This document shows, piece by piece, positions 48,576 to 62,900 of a DNA stretch of 64,000 bases; within the stretch, counting starts at the first letter, position 1, and each line of letters opens with the position of its first letter. Under the pieces are notes generated by a model that saw nothing but the letters and a program-made list of their open reading frames with translations, searched no databases and was not told the DNA's origin. The DNA comes from Antennarius striatus (taxonomy: Eukaryota > Chordata > Actinopteri > Lophiiformes > Antennariidae), in contig NC_090778.1 of the NCBI RefSeq assembly GCF_040054535.1, positions 6,289,001 through 6,353,000 of the forward strand, read 5' to 3'. The position numbers and the translations under genes are program-made.

Positions 48576-51500
48576 TTATGATTGCTGCTGTTCTGCATCG
48601 TTATTATTTTCCACCGCCATGTTGTTTGGAGATGTTGATGATTTGGAGATATCGTTTTGAAGACCCAGTTCCTCCTCTGTGTTTGTCCATGAGCTTATTG
48701 ACTCATGTACAGTTACTGTGTGTTCCTCCATCTGCCTTTGAAGACTGTCCATCTCCTCCCTGACAGGAAAAAAAGCAAAAGATGTCCAAGTTGCATCGGA
48801 CAACACAAAAAAACTTAATGCAGCTACGCTGACCATATGAATCAAATCATTTGGTAGGAAAAAAAGACTCACTTGAGCTGCCGTAGACAGTTGTGTAGGT
48901 TATTGAGGGGCTCCTTGCTGACAGATGTTGATGGTTTCAGCAGCTCGTCTAACAGGGAGGCGGGAACTGGGCAGTCTGGGATCTTAACTGGTGTCACTGG
49001 ATTGGATGGGTTCCCCTCAGTCTTAAGATCCATGCGCTGCTGCACCAAAAAACAGTATCAGAAGTATTATGTCATTTATCTTCAACAGGAATTCATTTGG
49101 TTTAATATTTACATCATCAATCTTTACAACTTTGCTAATGCAGTGGAGATTTAGAGAGAATTACTCATAGAATTGGAGAGGAGCACCTCAGATGTGTAAA
49201 AGAGAGTTCTCTGCATCAACATGAAAAATGACTGAGATACCTTTTTTGGGCTTACTCATTTAAAGTTGCTTGTTTGTTTTATGATAATATAAAATACACA
49301 CGGCACGTGAAAAGCAACTTCACACTAGAGCCGGTATAGTAATACCAGATCATTGTTGGCATAAATGATGATGAGGGGATGTAAATAACTGTCACAGGAT
49401 GATGCAAGTTTTCTCTGAGAAAGTAACGTGTCTCACCCTCCTTAAGCGGCTCTGTTTCAGGTCCTGTTTGAGCTGCTGGTTCTGCAGCAGGACCGTCTTC
49501 ATGCTGTTCCTCAGCTCACCCACTTTGGCCTGCAGCATAAACTTGTCCTTCCTGGTGCTGCTCAGCTCCTCCTGCACTGACTCCAGTTCCACCTTGATGT
49601 TCTGAGAGGAAGAGTCACCCTCCAAAGTTATAAAAACTTTTAACAAATAACTACGATGTTCACACCGTTGTCCCTCTGTTTAATGGAGTAACCCTGTGCT
49701 TCTTCGAGACACCTAATCTAAGTATGATGGTAGCCTTGGGAGCGTAGTGTCCCTATTTTACTGTGAAATTAAGGCTTGCCTGCAGAGCTTTCTGTAGGTT
49801 GTCCAGCTCCCTGTGGTGACACTGTTCCATCATCTCCAGCTGCTGCTTCTGAGCCTCGATCTCCCTCTGCCGCTGCTCCAGCTCCCACCTCAGGTCCTCA
49901 ACCTCAAAAAGTGGTTAATGTCAGACATTTATAACAAGTGATAGGATGAAGACGTCCCAACTGCAGTAATAACACTTATGAAAACCAAAGAGTACATGTT
50001 TTAAAAGGTTACCATATTTTCCGCACTATAAGGCACACCTAAAAGCCAAACATTTTCTCATAAACCCGTAGTGCGCCTTATAATCCAGTGCGTCTTATAT
50101 ATGAATAAATATTCATGTTAATATTGGATAAAAACATGATCGCTGAAAAAAGGCGGCAGTCTGGCTGCCAGTCATGCCTACTCCGCCACCAGAGGAGCAC
50201 CTTCGCACCTTCAGGGCCGACGCCCCTGAACAACGGTAGTCAAGGGTCGTCACCGAAGTCCCAGCTCTGACTGAGCTGCTCTCAGAAGGTAGAGCAGACT
50301 GTGATTAAGTAGCAAAACATAAGGAACTTTTAACAATTCTATTAATAAAGTTTGACTGACTTACTGATCTCAGTATTTCCTAACTACTAGGCATCGGAAG
50401 TAACCCACTTTAAACTTAATTACTTTTACTTATTATTAAATACTGTATTTAATATCTCCCCACCTATATATTTGAATGACCTCACTTCAAAAAGTCTCAC
50501 ACTGTCACCAACTCCACCCACTACCTGTCAATCAAGCGCCCAACGAATCATGGCACATCTGCCAGAAGGAATCACATGAACAATATGGCGTAAGGCATCT
50601 GCTATGTTAGGAGAAGTAATAACTTTCCAGTTAATATAATTTTAGAGTGTCATAACTGTTCCAACAATTTTCATGTTTTTGAGCAGAGATTCCAAACAGC
50701 AGGAATGACACAGAAAACGGCAACGAATTCTGAGTAAAACTAGCTGGCTAACAGTCTGTCCAGGTATGGTTTCTGTTTGGAATGGGACAATTGATGTAGT
50801 ATCCAAAATGCTCCTCGGGCATCTGACAAAAAAAACGGTCTTTAAGTAACTACATTCAGTTCTGTTCATGTAGTCAGCTAACAGAACTATCACTTCTCTA
50901 AAATTTCTTTTCCACTTGCTGTTTTGACAGGTGCCTTTTACTTGAACTTTAGCTCCTTTCCCAGTATCATGATTAGTTAGCTTTCTTTCTCCAGTTAGCC
51001 TGCTAAAAATTATCTACGGCTTCGCAATGCCCGCCCAGCACCAATGCCTGCCCATCACCATGTTGATTTTTGTCTATGTTGGATGCGCTTGGTTTATAAT
51101 ACCAATACATTTGTTTTCATATGTTTAGTATGAAGTTTGATATTATTGTTGTTATTCTGGAATTTCCACGGGTTCCCACTAGTTAATTATATAATAACCC
51201 AAACTGCATTGCTGGTTTTATAAAATGACCATTGGTTCTCTTTGTTAATACATTTGAATAGAATGTGATCATTAGTCCTTCATCAATATTTAATTTAAAA
51301 TTTCAATGAGAATCCTGACCTCTTGGTTTGTTAGGGGTTTCTTAGCCAGCTCCTCGTCCAGTTGTTTCTGGAGAATCTGAAGCTGTGAATGGGCTTCAGC
51401 CAGCTCCTCCTGGAACCTGGAAACCTCCTGAGCATGCTGCTCATCCTGAGCCCTGTGGAGTACGACACATTCAATCCATTTTGAGGACTAAAATGGAAAA

Positions 51501-54500
51501 TTACTGCCCATTTCAAAACGGATTTGATTAAAAATATCCAGTCATTATTGTTGAGTCGGGTAAATTGACATACTGCAGTTTGTGTGATTCACTTTGCAGC
51601 GCTTTGACGAGGTCCTCTTTGGCCTGCAGGTCCTTCTTGATCTCTGAAAGCTCCAACATGGCTGCCCTGTAGTGTCGTCTGTTGTGCGCTGCCTCTGCCT
51701 TTGCTGCTGCCACCTAAAGGACAAGACCTATCATTACATCCCAAGAAAGAACCCAATCTCATTGACCAACGACTGGTCATCTTTCATCTTCCTAACATTA
51801 AGCCTGGCTAATGTTCTCAAGATTAATACTCAAAATAATTTGTATGACACACTTTTTTGAATCATCGTGAAGACAACTGTGTGTAGTCTGATGACTAGAT
51901 CTTTTTAAAATATTCATGGACATCTATAAATCCTGAGACGGTTGAATACACAAGCTAAACAAAAAGCTACTTCATTCATAAAATATCCACTTCATATCAT
52001 TTTAAAGTAAAGATCAGCTTATCCAAGAACTGGAGTATTTTTTTTTAATAATTTTGTAAACTATTGTAATGTATTTATCTGTTTTTATTCCTGTGTGGTT
52101 TGTTTTTTGTTTTGTTTTTTAACACCTGAGAGCTCAGGATAGAGGATAGGAGAGGACTTGCTTCAAAGAAAGAAAGTTTAAAAACAACAAAAACAGAACG
52201 TGTTTCTCCTGACCTGTTCTTTCAGGTCTCTGACTTTGGTTTTCTCTTTTTCCAAGGCAAGTTGTAGTGTCTGTACAACCTGCTTCATTTGCTGGTCCTC
52301 CTCCTCTTTACGCTTAAGAACAGCTTGAACCTGAAAAAATGATTTTTGTTCTCTTAAAAACACATTTTTCTATTTTGGTAACACAATGTTTCTCACCTGC
52401 AAGTTAAGCTGGACGAGATCTGCCTCTCTCTTAGCTAAAGCAGACTCCAAAATGTTGGAATGCTCCCTCAGTGTATTATGAGACTGAGCCAATCCAGCCA
52501 ATTTCCCTTTTTCATGTTCAAGCTCCAGTGCTAGCTTCTTGTTGGCATCTTCCAACTTTCGAATCCGCTTCTTGAAGCATCGTGACTCTTGGAGCTGTGA
52601 AATTCCATCATGTTATATTATAGCATACACTGACTGAGTGATTGCAGATGTAGAATCACAGGATTGTGATTAGGGTCTTATCTTTCCCACTACTCACTTC
52701 ATCCTCGAGCTCCAGGACCTTCTCCTGGTACTCCTCTAGCTCTGTGGAGGTGAGGGTGATCACTTCCTGCAGCTCCTTCTCTAGCATGGTCTTACTGTTG
52801 GTCACAACCTGCAGCTCAGCCTGTAGAGCTTTAATCTTCTCCTGGACGACACATAAAACCAGACTGTATTTCTACAAACAACATACGTACAGGGGTATTA
52901 ACTATTAAATGATAAATATACTTATAATGAAGTATGAGATGAGACAAACGCAGACTTGAGGTTATCCTGTGATAACTGACGGTCCCATTTTTGATTTCTT
53001 CGTTCAGACTATGTAGAATGCTTACAGTAGAACAATCTAATGTCACACAAGCTAAATTTATTTTCTTCCAAATTTGTTTGACTGGTCGACCATCTCTCAT
53101 GCAGAAAAGCAGGAAGTCTCAATATTCCTTTTACTTTACAACCTCCTAATGTTGAGAGAACATCGATAAAGAGTCACGCAGACAGACACTGTGCCTCATC
53201 TTCAATTGAACTGTAAATGAACAGAACCCACAAACTGTTTGAAGCTCTGCTAACTGGCTAATTTATATAGTACCTGTAAGACCTGACTGTTTCCCCCATC
53301 GGACACCTGGGCCTTGAGCTTGACCAGCTCTGCTTCTGCTGTCTCCTTATCAGTCAGAGCCTCTTGCAACCTCCTGCTGAGGATCCCCACGGCATTCTCG
53401 TACGCTTTGTGTTTGGCCTTCATCTCCTTCTGAGCACTGGTCAAATCTGTTCCCAACCGCTTCATGCGCACCTTCTGCTCCGAGATGGCTCTGTCCAAAC
53501 AAAATCAGTTTAAAAATATCCACAGAGGATGTAGCATTGTTTGTAAACTAACGTATACATGAACAAAAAATGCAGGTATGGAAACTGTGTATCTTTAAAT
53601 TCACAGATCCAGATAACATAGAACCTTGTGGTGAGGATGTAAATACTTGTCGTACATAATACTGACTCATATATAAATGTAGAGAGGAATTACATTCTGC
53701 ATTGTAATCTATTTGAATTTAGAAACAGCACTTCAGAGATATGGATTGTGGCCCAAGTCATCACTGACAACTCTGGATGGATGACTCACTTTTTGGCTTC
53801 TCCCTCCAATTGCTCCACCTGTTTCTTTAGGCTTTCGTTCTCTTCTGTCACTGCTGCCAGATGGCTCTGATCAAACTGGACAGACTAAAAAATAAAGAAC
53901 ACTTCACAAATAACAGGATTCATACAAGAAAACAGTTTTATTTGCTCATACCACACTCAAACCATCTTTACTTTGTAAAGTAAATTTGAGAAGCCCTACC
54001 AAGCAATTTAAAACATGTATGTACCTGAATTTGTGCTTCTAGCTGATCCCTCTCCATCTGAATAGCTTTCAGATGAGCCTCCATGTTGTTCATCTGCACC
54101 TGGACTCTCACCACCTCCTTCTGCAGCCGGGCCTGCTCCAGTTCTGCCCTTTGCTTCTCCCCTTCAAGACCCAGGAGCTCCTGCTTTAGCTCATTTACCT
54201 CCGACAAAAGACGCTTTTTGGTGGACTTGAGCTCACTGATCAACTGGTCTTTGGATATGGTATCCCGGCGATAGGCCTCTACCATCACCTGGAGAGTCAA
54301 TAACCGTGTATCTTAGTAATGAAATAATATTTTCTCCCTTTGAGGTGAGCAGCCATTTCTCCTCATGTTTTGACTGAGAAGGCAGACTGAAAACTTCATA
54401 AAACACTAGATGCAGTGATGAAAAGAAGGATGCAACAAGATTTGAATTGCACAGACCACATTCTTCCAAAGCTGGAAATTTTGTAAGATATTACAGGAAA

Positions 54501-57500
54501 GCTGTGATGTGATTTTTAATACAATTTTTAATTTAATTTAATTTAATTTAATTTAAATTTAAATTTAAATTTAAATGTTTCACGATTTTCATACTGGCAC
54601 ATCTTCAAAAAGAGTACTATCTGCAGTGAGAACAATTAAACATAAAATGGTTAAGAACAAAATTGTCTTGAAGAACTTCCAGTTGAGGACAACAGGATTC
54701 AGTTCAGCTACTTGTTTAAACAAAATTAGACATAAAGACGTCATCTGACTGGTTTCCCACTGTCCTGTAAACTTTTAACAAGCACTTGATGACCATTTAT
54801 GTCTCTTGACTTCACATGCTATTCATCGAAAGTCTTCAATACAATTTGATGAATGTCACTGCAAACGTCAGCAGGTTCCACAAAAAGCCAAGTCTTGAAA
54901 AAAAATGTTTTAAACAATTCACATTTCTGCCACTCTGTCAATAAACTCCACCCTCTTTATCACAGTCTGTCAGTGCTAAATGAGCAGCACCCACTGCTCA
55001 ATCCACTGAGGCGTGTCGACCAGCGCTCTTCTGAGACAACAGCCATCAGGCTCTACAATACATCCTCCCACGACAACATCTGAAAAGCCAGCTGGTGGAT
55101 TCATGACGAGTGTTTTTGAAATGTGCGCAAAGCCTGTGCTTGCCTTACGCTAACATTAAGCATTGAGAAAGAGGCGCAGGGGAAATGTTTTACCTTCTGC
55201 TGTAGGAACTGGTTCTTCAGTTTTTGAGCTTGCTTCTTGAGGGAACTATTATCCTGTTGAAGTGTTTCAATCTGTGACAAATCAAAGGGGCTTTGTTATT
55301 CAGCACACTCGTGGTGAAGTAACCGAAGCAATAGGTGTTACTATTAAAGTATACGGAAATGAATAGAAATGATACAGAAAGAGAATGTCAACATTAAGCT
55401 CCTGTAATCAATATTGTCGTTACTTTTCCATGCTATTTGTTTCACTGGTGTTGTATCATACCTGACTGGCTTTGACCTGGATTTCCTGTTTGAGCTGATC
55501 CAGTACATCGGAAGCCACCAGAACATCCTCCCCCAGACGTTCTGCATTTTCATCAAGTTGGCTTTTGTCGGCTCGGGCTGCCTGTAGGGCTACCTCTAGG
55601 ACGATCTTCTCATTCTGGAGGTACTGGATGCTGTCGTCCTTGGCGGTACTCTCCGTCTGCAGCTCGGCTAGCTGGGCCTCCAGCTCCAGGTAACGGGCCT
55701 CCAGCTGGTTGATGGACTGTTCTTTGGTGTGCAGGTTCTCCTGAGTGGTGGTCAGTTGGCGCATCAGCTCCAGATGCTCTTTCTGGAGAGCCTGCAACTG
55801 CACATCCTTCTGAGAAATGGTCAGCTTTACCTAAGCAGAGTTTGAAAAGGAAACAGAACATAATGATGATTCTACTTTCCAAACAAGGTATAATATATAT
55901 TCTGATTCCACTCAGTATGACTACCTGCTCCAGTTCCCTTTCCAGGGTGCTGGCTGTGTTGGCCAGTTTTAATAAGTGTTCTCGCTCTTCCTCAAACTCC
56001 TCCAGTTTGTGCTGCAGATCATCTTCCACCATGGTCTTTGCATCCTGGATATGCTTGTAATTAGCTTCTTGTGTCAGCATGTCGGCCTAAATCCACAGGA
56101 GCAAAAGACTGATTTAATAAAATACATATTCAACAATTGAAAAAAAACAAAACAAAACAGGTCTAATAATACAATAAAGTAAGATCTGATTATTTAGAAA
56201 ATCCTGTCTGAAAATTTGTTTACTTCTGGCCAGATAAGACACCCATCATGTATGAGCTGGATTTACAATCCTGATGAAGACATATTAAAAAACAATGTTT
56301 GAGAACGCACCTCAATGCTCTGGAGCTGCACAGCGATACGTTCTTTGTCTTTAATGGAGCGGTGTTGGGTCTCACTGAGCTGGTGGGATAGAGTCACATT
56401 CTCCAACTTCAAATGTTCCACAACACCGATCTGATTCATCTGTCCCGTCTAGAAACAAAAAAAGGATGGACAAATAAGTAACTTCCTCTCTGTCAAATCT
56501 GAAAGCTTGATGAAAACCCACCTGCATTAAGATCAACCTTACCTGTATGGTGGCCATTTCGTTTTGTAGTCGTACCCTGGCCTCCTGGGCCAGAGCTAGC
56601 TGCTGCTGGTACCACTGTCTGACCTGCTGGAGTGATTCGATTTCAGCCTGTGATGTCTTCAATCGACTCTGCAGGGTGCTGCGGTCCAGCTGGACCTGAT
56701 GAAGCTGGCTCTGAAGGCCCCCCATCTGCTGACGCAACTCTTGGACTGAACAAGGACGAGATGAGACATCTCTTTTATAAATGTGTCAGTATGCAAACTA
56801 GTAGTCAAGGTATACACATCTTTACTAAATGGTTAATTAAATTCCAAGTACAATTAAAGATGTGGCCACACAAGCTGAGTGGATCACCATCACTCACCTG
56901 TGGTGTCTCTTGAGGCTACAGTGCTTTGCATCTCCTCCACCTTCCCCATCAGCCTGTTATACTGGTCTTCAGCCAACTTCAGGTCATTACTTAGAGAAGC
57001 CAAGCTAGCATTCTTGCTCTCCAGACTGCCTTGGAGCTCCACCATGGACTTCTCTAGCTGGCTGCAGTTCTGTCTTAGTCTGCTAACCTCCGTGGTGAGG
57101 GTGGTCTGCTTTTCCTGGCTGAATTGAGCCTCCTCCTTCTTAGCCTGCAGCAGAGCATTCACTGCAGCCAGCTGTGCCTGAAGCTCTGTCTTCTCTTTCA
57201 GAGCCTGTAGAAAAAGACAGTGCCGTCAGCACTTGCACCAAATTATTCTTGATATTTACAAAATACAGTATTATCTTCAAATAGTTGCACAAGCCTTTAC
57301 GTAGACAGCACATGCAACAGGCCTTTATAAAAAGCAGGTTATAATAGAGGCAGGTCTTATTGTGTGATTCCCTTTGATAAATTAAGTCATGATGTAGCAC
57401 ACATCACAGAATGAGAGATTGTAAACAACTCTGAACAATGCCAACTTTCACATGACAAAAAGTTAAATATTAAGTATTGAAATACTTCTGGTGCCAGATA

Positions 57501-60500
57501 TCAACCTGTCATCTGGAGGTGGTGAATGGACTGTGTTTACAGGCCAGGCATTTGCGTTACATCCGATGCAAACATAATATTAGATGGTAGGTATTTGTGA
57601 ACAGTAACTAGAAATATACCAGTTCAGTAACTGGTACATGACATTACCTGATTGGCTTCAGATGACAAAGATTCCAGCTGACCCTCCAACCTCATTTTCT
57701 CTTTCAGCACCTGAAGCATTTCATCATGGCCCATCAATGAACTCTCCAAAGAAACACTGAAATAAACGTTAACATTAGTAGGCGAATACTTTTAGACAGT
57801 ACAAGGTTCAATGTGTGGATTTGTCTTTCTCATTAAGCAATATTATAACATAGTATGACTTCAATTTAACAGTAAATACAACACGTATGCCTAAAACTGC
57901 CAAATGCAGTCATTATTGTATCTGATCCCGTGCTGATGGTCAAATACCTGCTGGAAAAACTATCCCTGCGGCTTCGCGATTCCGCTGTCTCTTCTCGCTC
58001 CTGCTCCAGCTCCAACAGATGCTGCTCTTCACTTGCTAACTGCAGCACCTCCTGCAGGGAGGGAAACTGGCCCATGGCCTCTGGGGCGATCTCCCTGCCC
58101 TCCACTGTGTAGGGTCCCTGTTGCCTTTCCACTGCTGCAGAGAGCCTGCCATACGTCCCCCTGGTGGACACACTGCTGTAAGACGAGCTGTCGCTGTCAT
58201 TGCCGTCGTTCCCTGGTCTCGTTCCTGATTCGCTGCCGTCCATTTCTGATACGTTGTCCCCAACCTGCAGCAAAGCCCCAGGCTGAGCTTCCATCTCACA
58301 GGTGTTGCCCTCTGATATCACACTGACCTCAGACACAGTAGACACTGAGCTAATGGTGGACTGCAGGGAGCTCATGGTGGTATCTGCTGTTACACCACCT
58401 CCTCCCCCACCTCCGCCATCATTCTCAGGGGATATGTAGTCAGCCAAGGAGTGGATCTTGCTTGGACGTGGTGACCTGGACTTTATCTCTTTAGAAGGTG
58501 GAATTCCTAAGCTACCCAGTTTGGGACCTCGGGGAACACTGGTCCTCAGGAAGGAATACTCCTTGGTCATGGACACAGTGTTGGCCCTGGGTAGACCCTC
58601 AGGATGCAGCATGAGCTCTGGATCCAGAGTGCTAGAAGGACGGTTCTTGGTGGTGGTACGGCGAGACTGGAAGCATCCCAAATAACAGATTGACATTAAC
58701 ATGTATTCAAATAGAAACTTTGTGATACCAATTCAAATGAAGAAATACACAAAATATTAGGCCAAAACTGTGGCACATTAAAATCAAATCATCTATAATT
58801 CGTCAATTGTTTCTCTAATGGGTTACTTTCAAAATTTTCAGGAATCTCCTAAAGCTGTGTGCAACTCTTTCCACAAACATAAAGCACAACATGAAAGCAA
58901 CATATACCAAAAAATCTTCCAAAATATGAATCAAAATTAAGAATTCTCTGAAGGTGAAACCACATGTTGAACTAATACCAAAACATGCTGAGGAAAGAGT
59001 TCAAACTAAACTGACAGCTCCTCCATTCTCTCACCCTTTCCTTGTGTCTCTGCACTCTGTACTGTTTGAGCTGCTCCTCCAGACGCCGACGAGCCTCCAG
59101 GCGAATCTTTTCCTCATTCTCCATCTCAAATGATGGGTTTGCATGGGCTAAAGGAAAAAAAATATTTCAAGCTTAACAAAATTCGAAACAAAATTGTATA
59201 CACCCCATCCCCACATACTGGACAAAAACTGGTTTTATGATTGCAACAAAAGTCAGTTGCCTTAATTTAAAATATCCCCAAAAAAAGACATTAAAAAGAG
59301 ATTAGTTCCTTTTGGGAGCAATTAGTTCAAACAGTGTTTCAAACAAAGCATGGATACCAAATTTTGATCAAGCAATCAAGTGTCTAAAAGCAGCAGACTG
59401 AAACAACTAAAACCAATTTCCAGGATAGTAAACATCTAATAAATTAATCAACACACAAGCATGTCAAAAGGGATGGGAACATGCGACAAATACCTAAGGA
59501 TCCCAGAGAAAAATGAGGTCAAACTGCAAACAAGCATAGCAGGGCAATGAACTCCACATGAGATTATGCTTACACAGCTCAGTCTCTTGCATAGGTATAC
59601 TGAGTTTGAGTGACTGCAAAGAGTCGCCCGTGTGAACCGTGACCTCAGCACTAGCCCCCTCAGACTTCTCTAGCATCATGGGTGGATATGAAGCCACACC
59701 TTGGGAGGGCTCGTAGGTCTGGGAGGTAACAGGAGAGCTGGTGCTCTGGGGAGGGGCTGTTGGAGTAAGAGACCCATTTGTGTGGATGCTGTCTGCAGCA
59801 CTGAAGCCTTCTGCCACTCCGTCTTCATTTACCATTGCACTGGAACTAACAGGACCTGAAAATGGAGTGAGGAAGAGAAGCCCCAGGGAGACGATCAATG
59901 ATAATGAGTTCTTGTGACTCAACTACAAACATATTTCAGGTTATTCCAGCTGATGAGCCGGATGGACAACTTTGTGAAACTAAAACTGCTGAAGTACGTA
60001 AAAGTACTTGTTGTTATTACTGAAGCATCCCTTCAGTTGTACCTGCTATTGTATCAGTTTGTTTATCTTCCAAAGTGTTAGATTTAAAGGCAATGAAAAT
60101 GTCATTTGTAACAAAGGCTAAGTTAGAAAGAGGTGTGATACACATTTATGCAAAACCAAACACTGCAAAATGTATACCAAATGAACTATTTCACAAACCA
60201 ACACTGAAATCAAATCACTGTTATGCTAACATAACCAAGTCAACTTAGCAGTCATGTAGAGTTCTTCTGAGTCTGTAAAATAATGACCCCAATAATTAGC
60301 ATGAGCCTAAAAATAATGCCTTCTTCAGGAAAATCAAACCTGACAAAAACAACAACTGCGATGGTAAGAGTCAAAATATCTGATCAAGGAGAGAGAAACT
60401 GAATCAACATACTTTACATTTGTAGTAATACAAAACTGATAATATTAGGAATAACCACTGATGTAACATAACTATGTAAAGTTATTACTAGTGCTATAAA

Positions 60501-61519
60501 TTCTTTACTGCACAACTTTAAGGTATTTGTATCTTATTTGATTATTTCCATTTTCTGTTACTTTATAGGTCCAATCCACTATACTGTGGTGACCAATATT
60601 GGATTTCTTTATTTGATCATTTAAATCATGAGTTACTTTGTATATTAAGATTCAGAACACAATAATTACCATACAAAATTATCTGTAACACCAATTATCA
60701 CAAATACATCATGGAGAAACGCTAAAATCATGGGGAAAATGCTGACTGCAGGATATTTAAATCCATCTCTTATATTTAAGGTTCAAAAACATTTTTTAGG
60801 CATTTCCAAGATAAACTACTTTTTTCCCTGAGGTTCTATCACACGACACTGGTAAAACACTGGATGGCGACAAATTAGAATTCAGTTCAGGTATTTAACA
60901 CATTAGTCCAAGGAGCTATAAGGGTGTGGAGAGTTAACTGGTCACCAAAATGGGTCATGCATGGTAAGACAAACAACAACTGTTACACAAAAGAGACACC
61001 AGTCATAGACCTATGAGAGAAAGAACTAAGCCAAAGTATGACTGACATGCCTGAATATCTTTTAACATGTAAATATATGTCAGAAACCACCGTCAACCAC
61101 AGTTCTTGTGGTTTTGATGATTAATATTGCTTTCAGAGGAAAAGAAGCCCCTACAAAGCTGCAGGCTTAACGCAGTGTAGTATTGTTAGCCTGAAATTGG
61201 GCTTCATTCACACACACACACACACACAGACACACACAGACTCACACACAGACACACAAACACACACACACACACACACACACACATAAACACACACACA
61301 AAGTGAATTTTGTTTTGCACCTACTGTTGCATCTCCTGATGAGTACTCACCATTATGAATGTCTCCCTTTGTGTTTTGAGTGTCTTTCTGTCCTTTCAGA
61401 TGGTTCAAATGGGTTTGTCCTTCCATAGAATGGGCTTCAACATCTTTGGGTTTTATTACAGTAGGTTCTTGATAATCGCTAGCCTCACTCTGAACTACAA
61501 TTAATTCACTTGTATCCAT
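48576..61519 (-). CDS. golga3: Golgin subfamily A member 3 (golgin-160)
   Basis: Twenty-three coding exons (minus): 61519-61351, 59855-59574, 59147-59035, 58666-57948, 57756-57648, 57204-56898, 56745-56543, 56448-56311, 56086-55925, 55830-55462, 55271-55194, 54288-54025, 53884-53790, 53490-53274, 52841-52698, 52594-52397, 52330-52214, 51713-51574, 51452-51320, 49902-49780, 49601-49437, 49039-48873, 48759-48576. All phases join, giving 1531 aa (human 1498). It is a peripheral Golgi membrane golgin for membrane tethering and cargo trafficking. The N-terminal third is low-complexity head with the conserved LDPELML and TKEYSFLRTSVPRGPK motifs. From about residue 420 it is almost continuous heptad coiled coil (VRQWYQQQLALAQEARVRLQ). 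The C-terminus keeps IPDCPVPASLL and MDSLQRQMEEH. The head has a Gly8 run. One intron uses a GC donor. Confidence 0.96.
50010..50310. mobile_element. Dispersed repeat with TATAAGGC(G/A)CAC terminus
   Basis: ACCATATTTTCCGCACTATA followed by AGGCACACCT, with GTGCGCCTTATAATCCAGTG repeating the motif inverted nearby, is a dispersed-repeat end common in vertebrate genomes. It has no coding capacity. I could not settle its superfamily or exact ends. It lies in the golga3 intron between coding exons 19 and 20. Confidence 0.55.
50620..51182. mobile_element. Terminal-inverted-repeat element, copy 2, truncated
   Basis: The right end (51080-51182, ending GAATTTCCACGGGTTCCCACT) matches the terminal repeat of the element at 20905-22100. 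The interior matches its left half in the opposite orientation. A frame of 83 codons at 50642-50893 on the minus strand lines up with the 89-codon frame at 21225-21494 of copy 1. The other terminal repeat is missing. It lies in the same golga3 intron as the preceding repeat. Confidence 0.75.
54526..54577. repeat. (TTTAA)n / (ATTTAA)n simple repeat
   Basis: A pentanucleotide array passes into a hexanucleotide palindromic array, in the golga3 intron between coding exons 11 and 12. Confidence 0.9.
54930..55090 (+). pseudogene. Possible LINE C-terminal fragment
   Basis: The plus strand reads VNKLHPLYHSLSVLNEQHPL, then ETTAIRLYNTSSH, resembling the last residues of a fish non-LTR element. The match is short and frames upstream are closed, so it may be chance. 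Confidence 0.3.
61209..61300. repeat. (CA)n microsatellite beside golga3 exon 1
   Basis: An interrupted CA run starts about 50 bp inside the first coding-exon intron, close to the donor at 61350. Confidence 0.95.
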
Positions 61520-62900
61520 TTCAACGAAAAACTGAGCAATACTGGTGGTTCAACTTTGGAAAAAACTGCTCACATCTTCTTAGCGGTTGGCTGGCTGGAA
61601 GGATGTCTGTGATCAGTAACACTTCTGAGCACAGACAAAACTACAGAGAGAAAAGACATAGTTGGTCATCTGGCTGAGAATTCACATCTCTCGTTTTGAC
61701 ATCATGAAACAAATATCAATATAGTGTATAACACAGGAGATGCTGTAGCTTCTCAAGAATAACCTGTTTAGACAGTAGCAACGTTATGTTACACTGCATG
61801 CTTTAATTTACACACAGAAGTCAGGGGCTACCTGTTCTATGAGTTAAGATTATTATGTAATTTAGGGCTATTATTAAACTCCTTTTCTTGTACATACAGA
61901 GAAACAAACAAACGACCATAGATGAATAGTTATTACACAAAAACGTATCTTTTTTTTATTGTCTGCACAATGTGTTGATGATGATGATGATAATGACAAC
62001 TTACCACTTACACGAACAACAATTTAACCCAATCCTTCGACCCGCTGTACCGCAATATTATCTAACGTCAAGACTGTTGCTGCCGCTTCTCACACACGTG
62101 GCGAAATGTCCCATCCAGCCCAGAAATATGGAAGTCATGTCAATAGATTACGGACGTCTATTGACAGGCAAGGCCTGGGTCGCTTTTTGGAATTTTACAA
62201 TCTGCAGTTCAGCTGTCTCTTTATTTAGGACAGAACGGTCCAGCTGTCGAACTATAGCACGATGACGATGAAAACATAAAGAGTTCATGTTTATTTACAG
62301 CTAAGTAATTATCCTACGCCCTCTGTCACTTCAGCTATCCATCAGTGATAGCCTTTGACTCTATGGCTGTCTTGCTAAGTAAGCTGGATCCACCGGTTCA
62401 GAAGACATACGACCGAAATCATTGATAAAACTCAATGTAAAGATCGTCATATCGGTCTCATCAAATTATTTGGCTTACAAAACGTCAGCGTGAGTGGAAA
62501 ATTATGGCTCATAAGTAGCTGGATAACACTAGTTAGCTAGAGATGCTACAGAGACAGCTAAGCTAGCTTAGCGAAGATGTGTTCGTGACGGGAACTGTCA
62601 AGCTACAATCCCTAACGTGCTAGCAAGAAAACCCAGCGACAACATAGAAGAGTGAACTCTCAAACATTTTGAATAAATTAACGAACTAGCTTTTTTGGCA
62701 TAAAGGCAACAAAATCTCTCAGTGCAAATCTTATACTGACAAGTAACACAAATTATTAAAAGGACAATAACCGCTCACCTCTTCGCGAGCTTCGCATAAC
62801 ACTACGTGGCTGTTTGGTTTCCGTCTCTAAAGTGTCCGACTAGAAACACATTCGCTGTCTGGGAGAACAAGTAAAGCTTGTCGGACAGAAGATTACCGAT
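61520..62900 (-). promoter_or_regulatory. golga3: golga3 5'UTR exons and promoter
   Basis: The first coding exon extends upstream to a CTGTAG acceptor at 61640, giving 121 nt of leader. A non-coding exon with donor GAAGAG|GTGAGC ends at 62779. Around it, 62760-62900 contains CpGs and a TCGCGA core, fitting a promoter. An ATG directly followed by TGA lies at 61575-61570. Between the two exons (61641-62778) I see only intron sequence. Confidence 0.6.

Noticed and set aside
61972..62265. 97-codon plus-strand frame upstream of golga3
   Set aside because: Lies in the inferred first intron, starts in a (GAT)n run, and matches nothing known.
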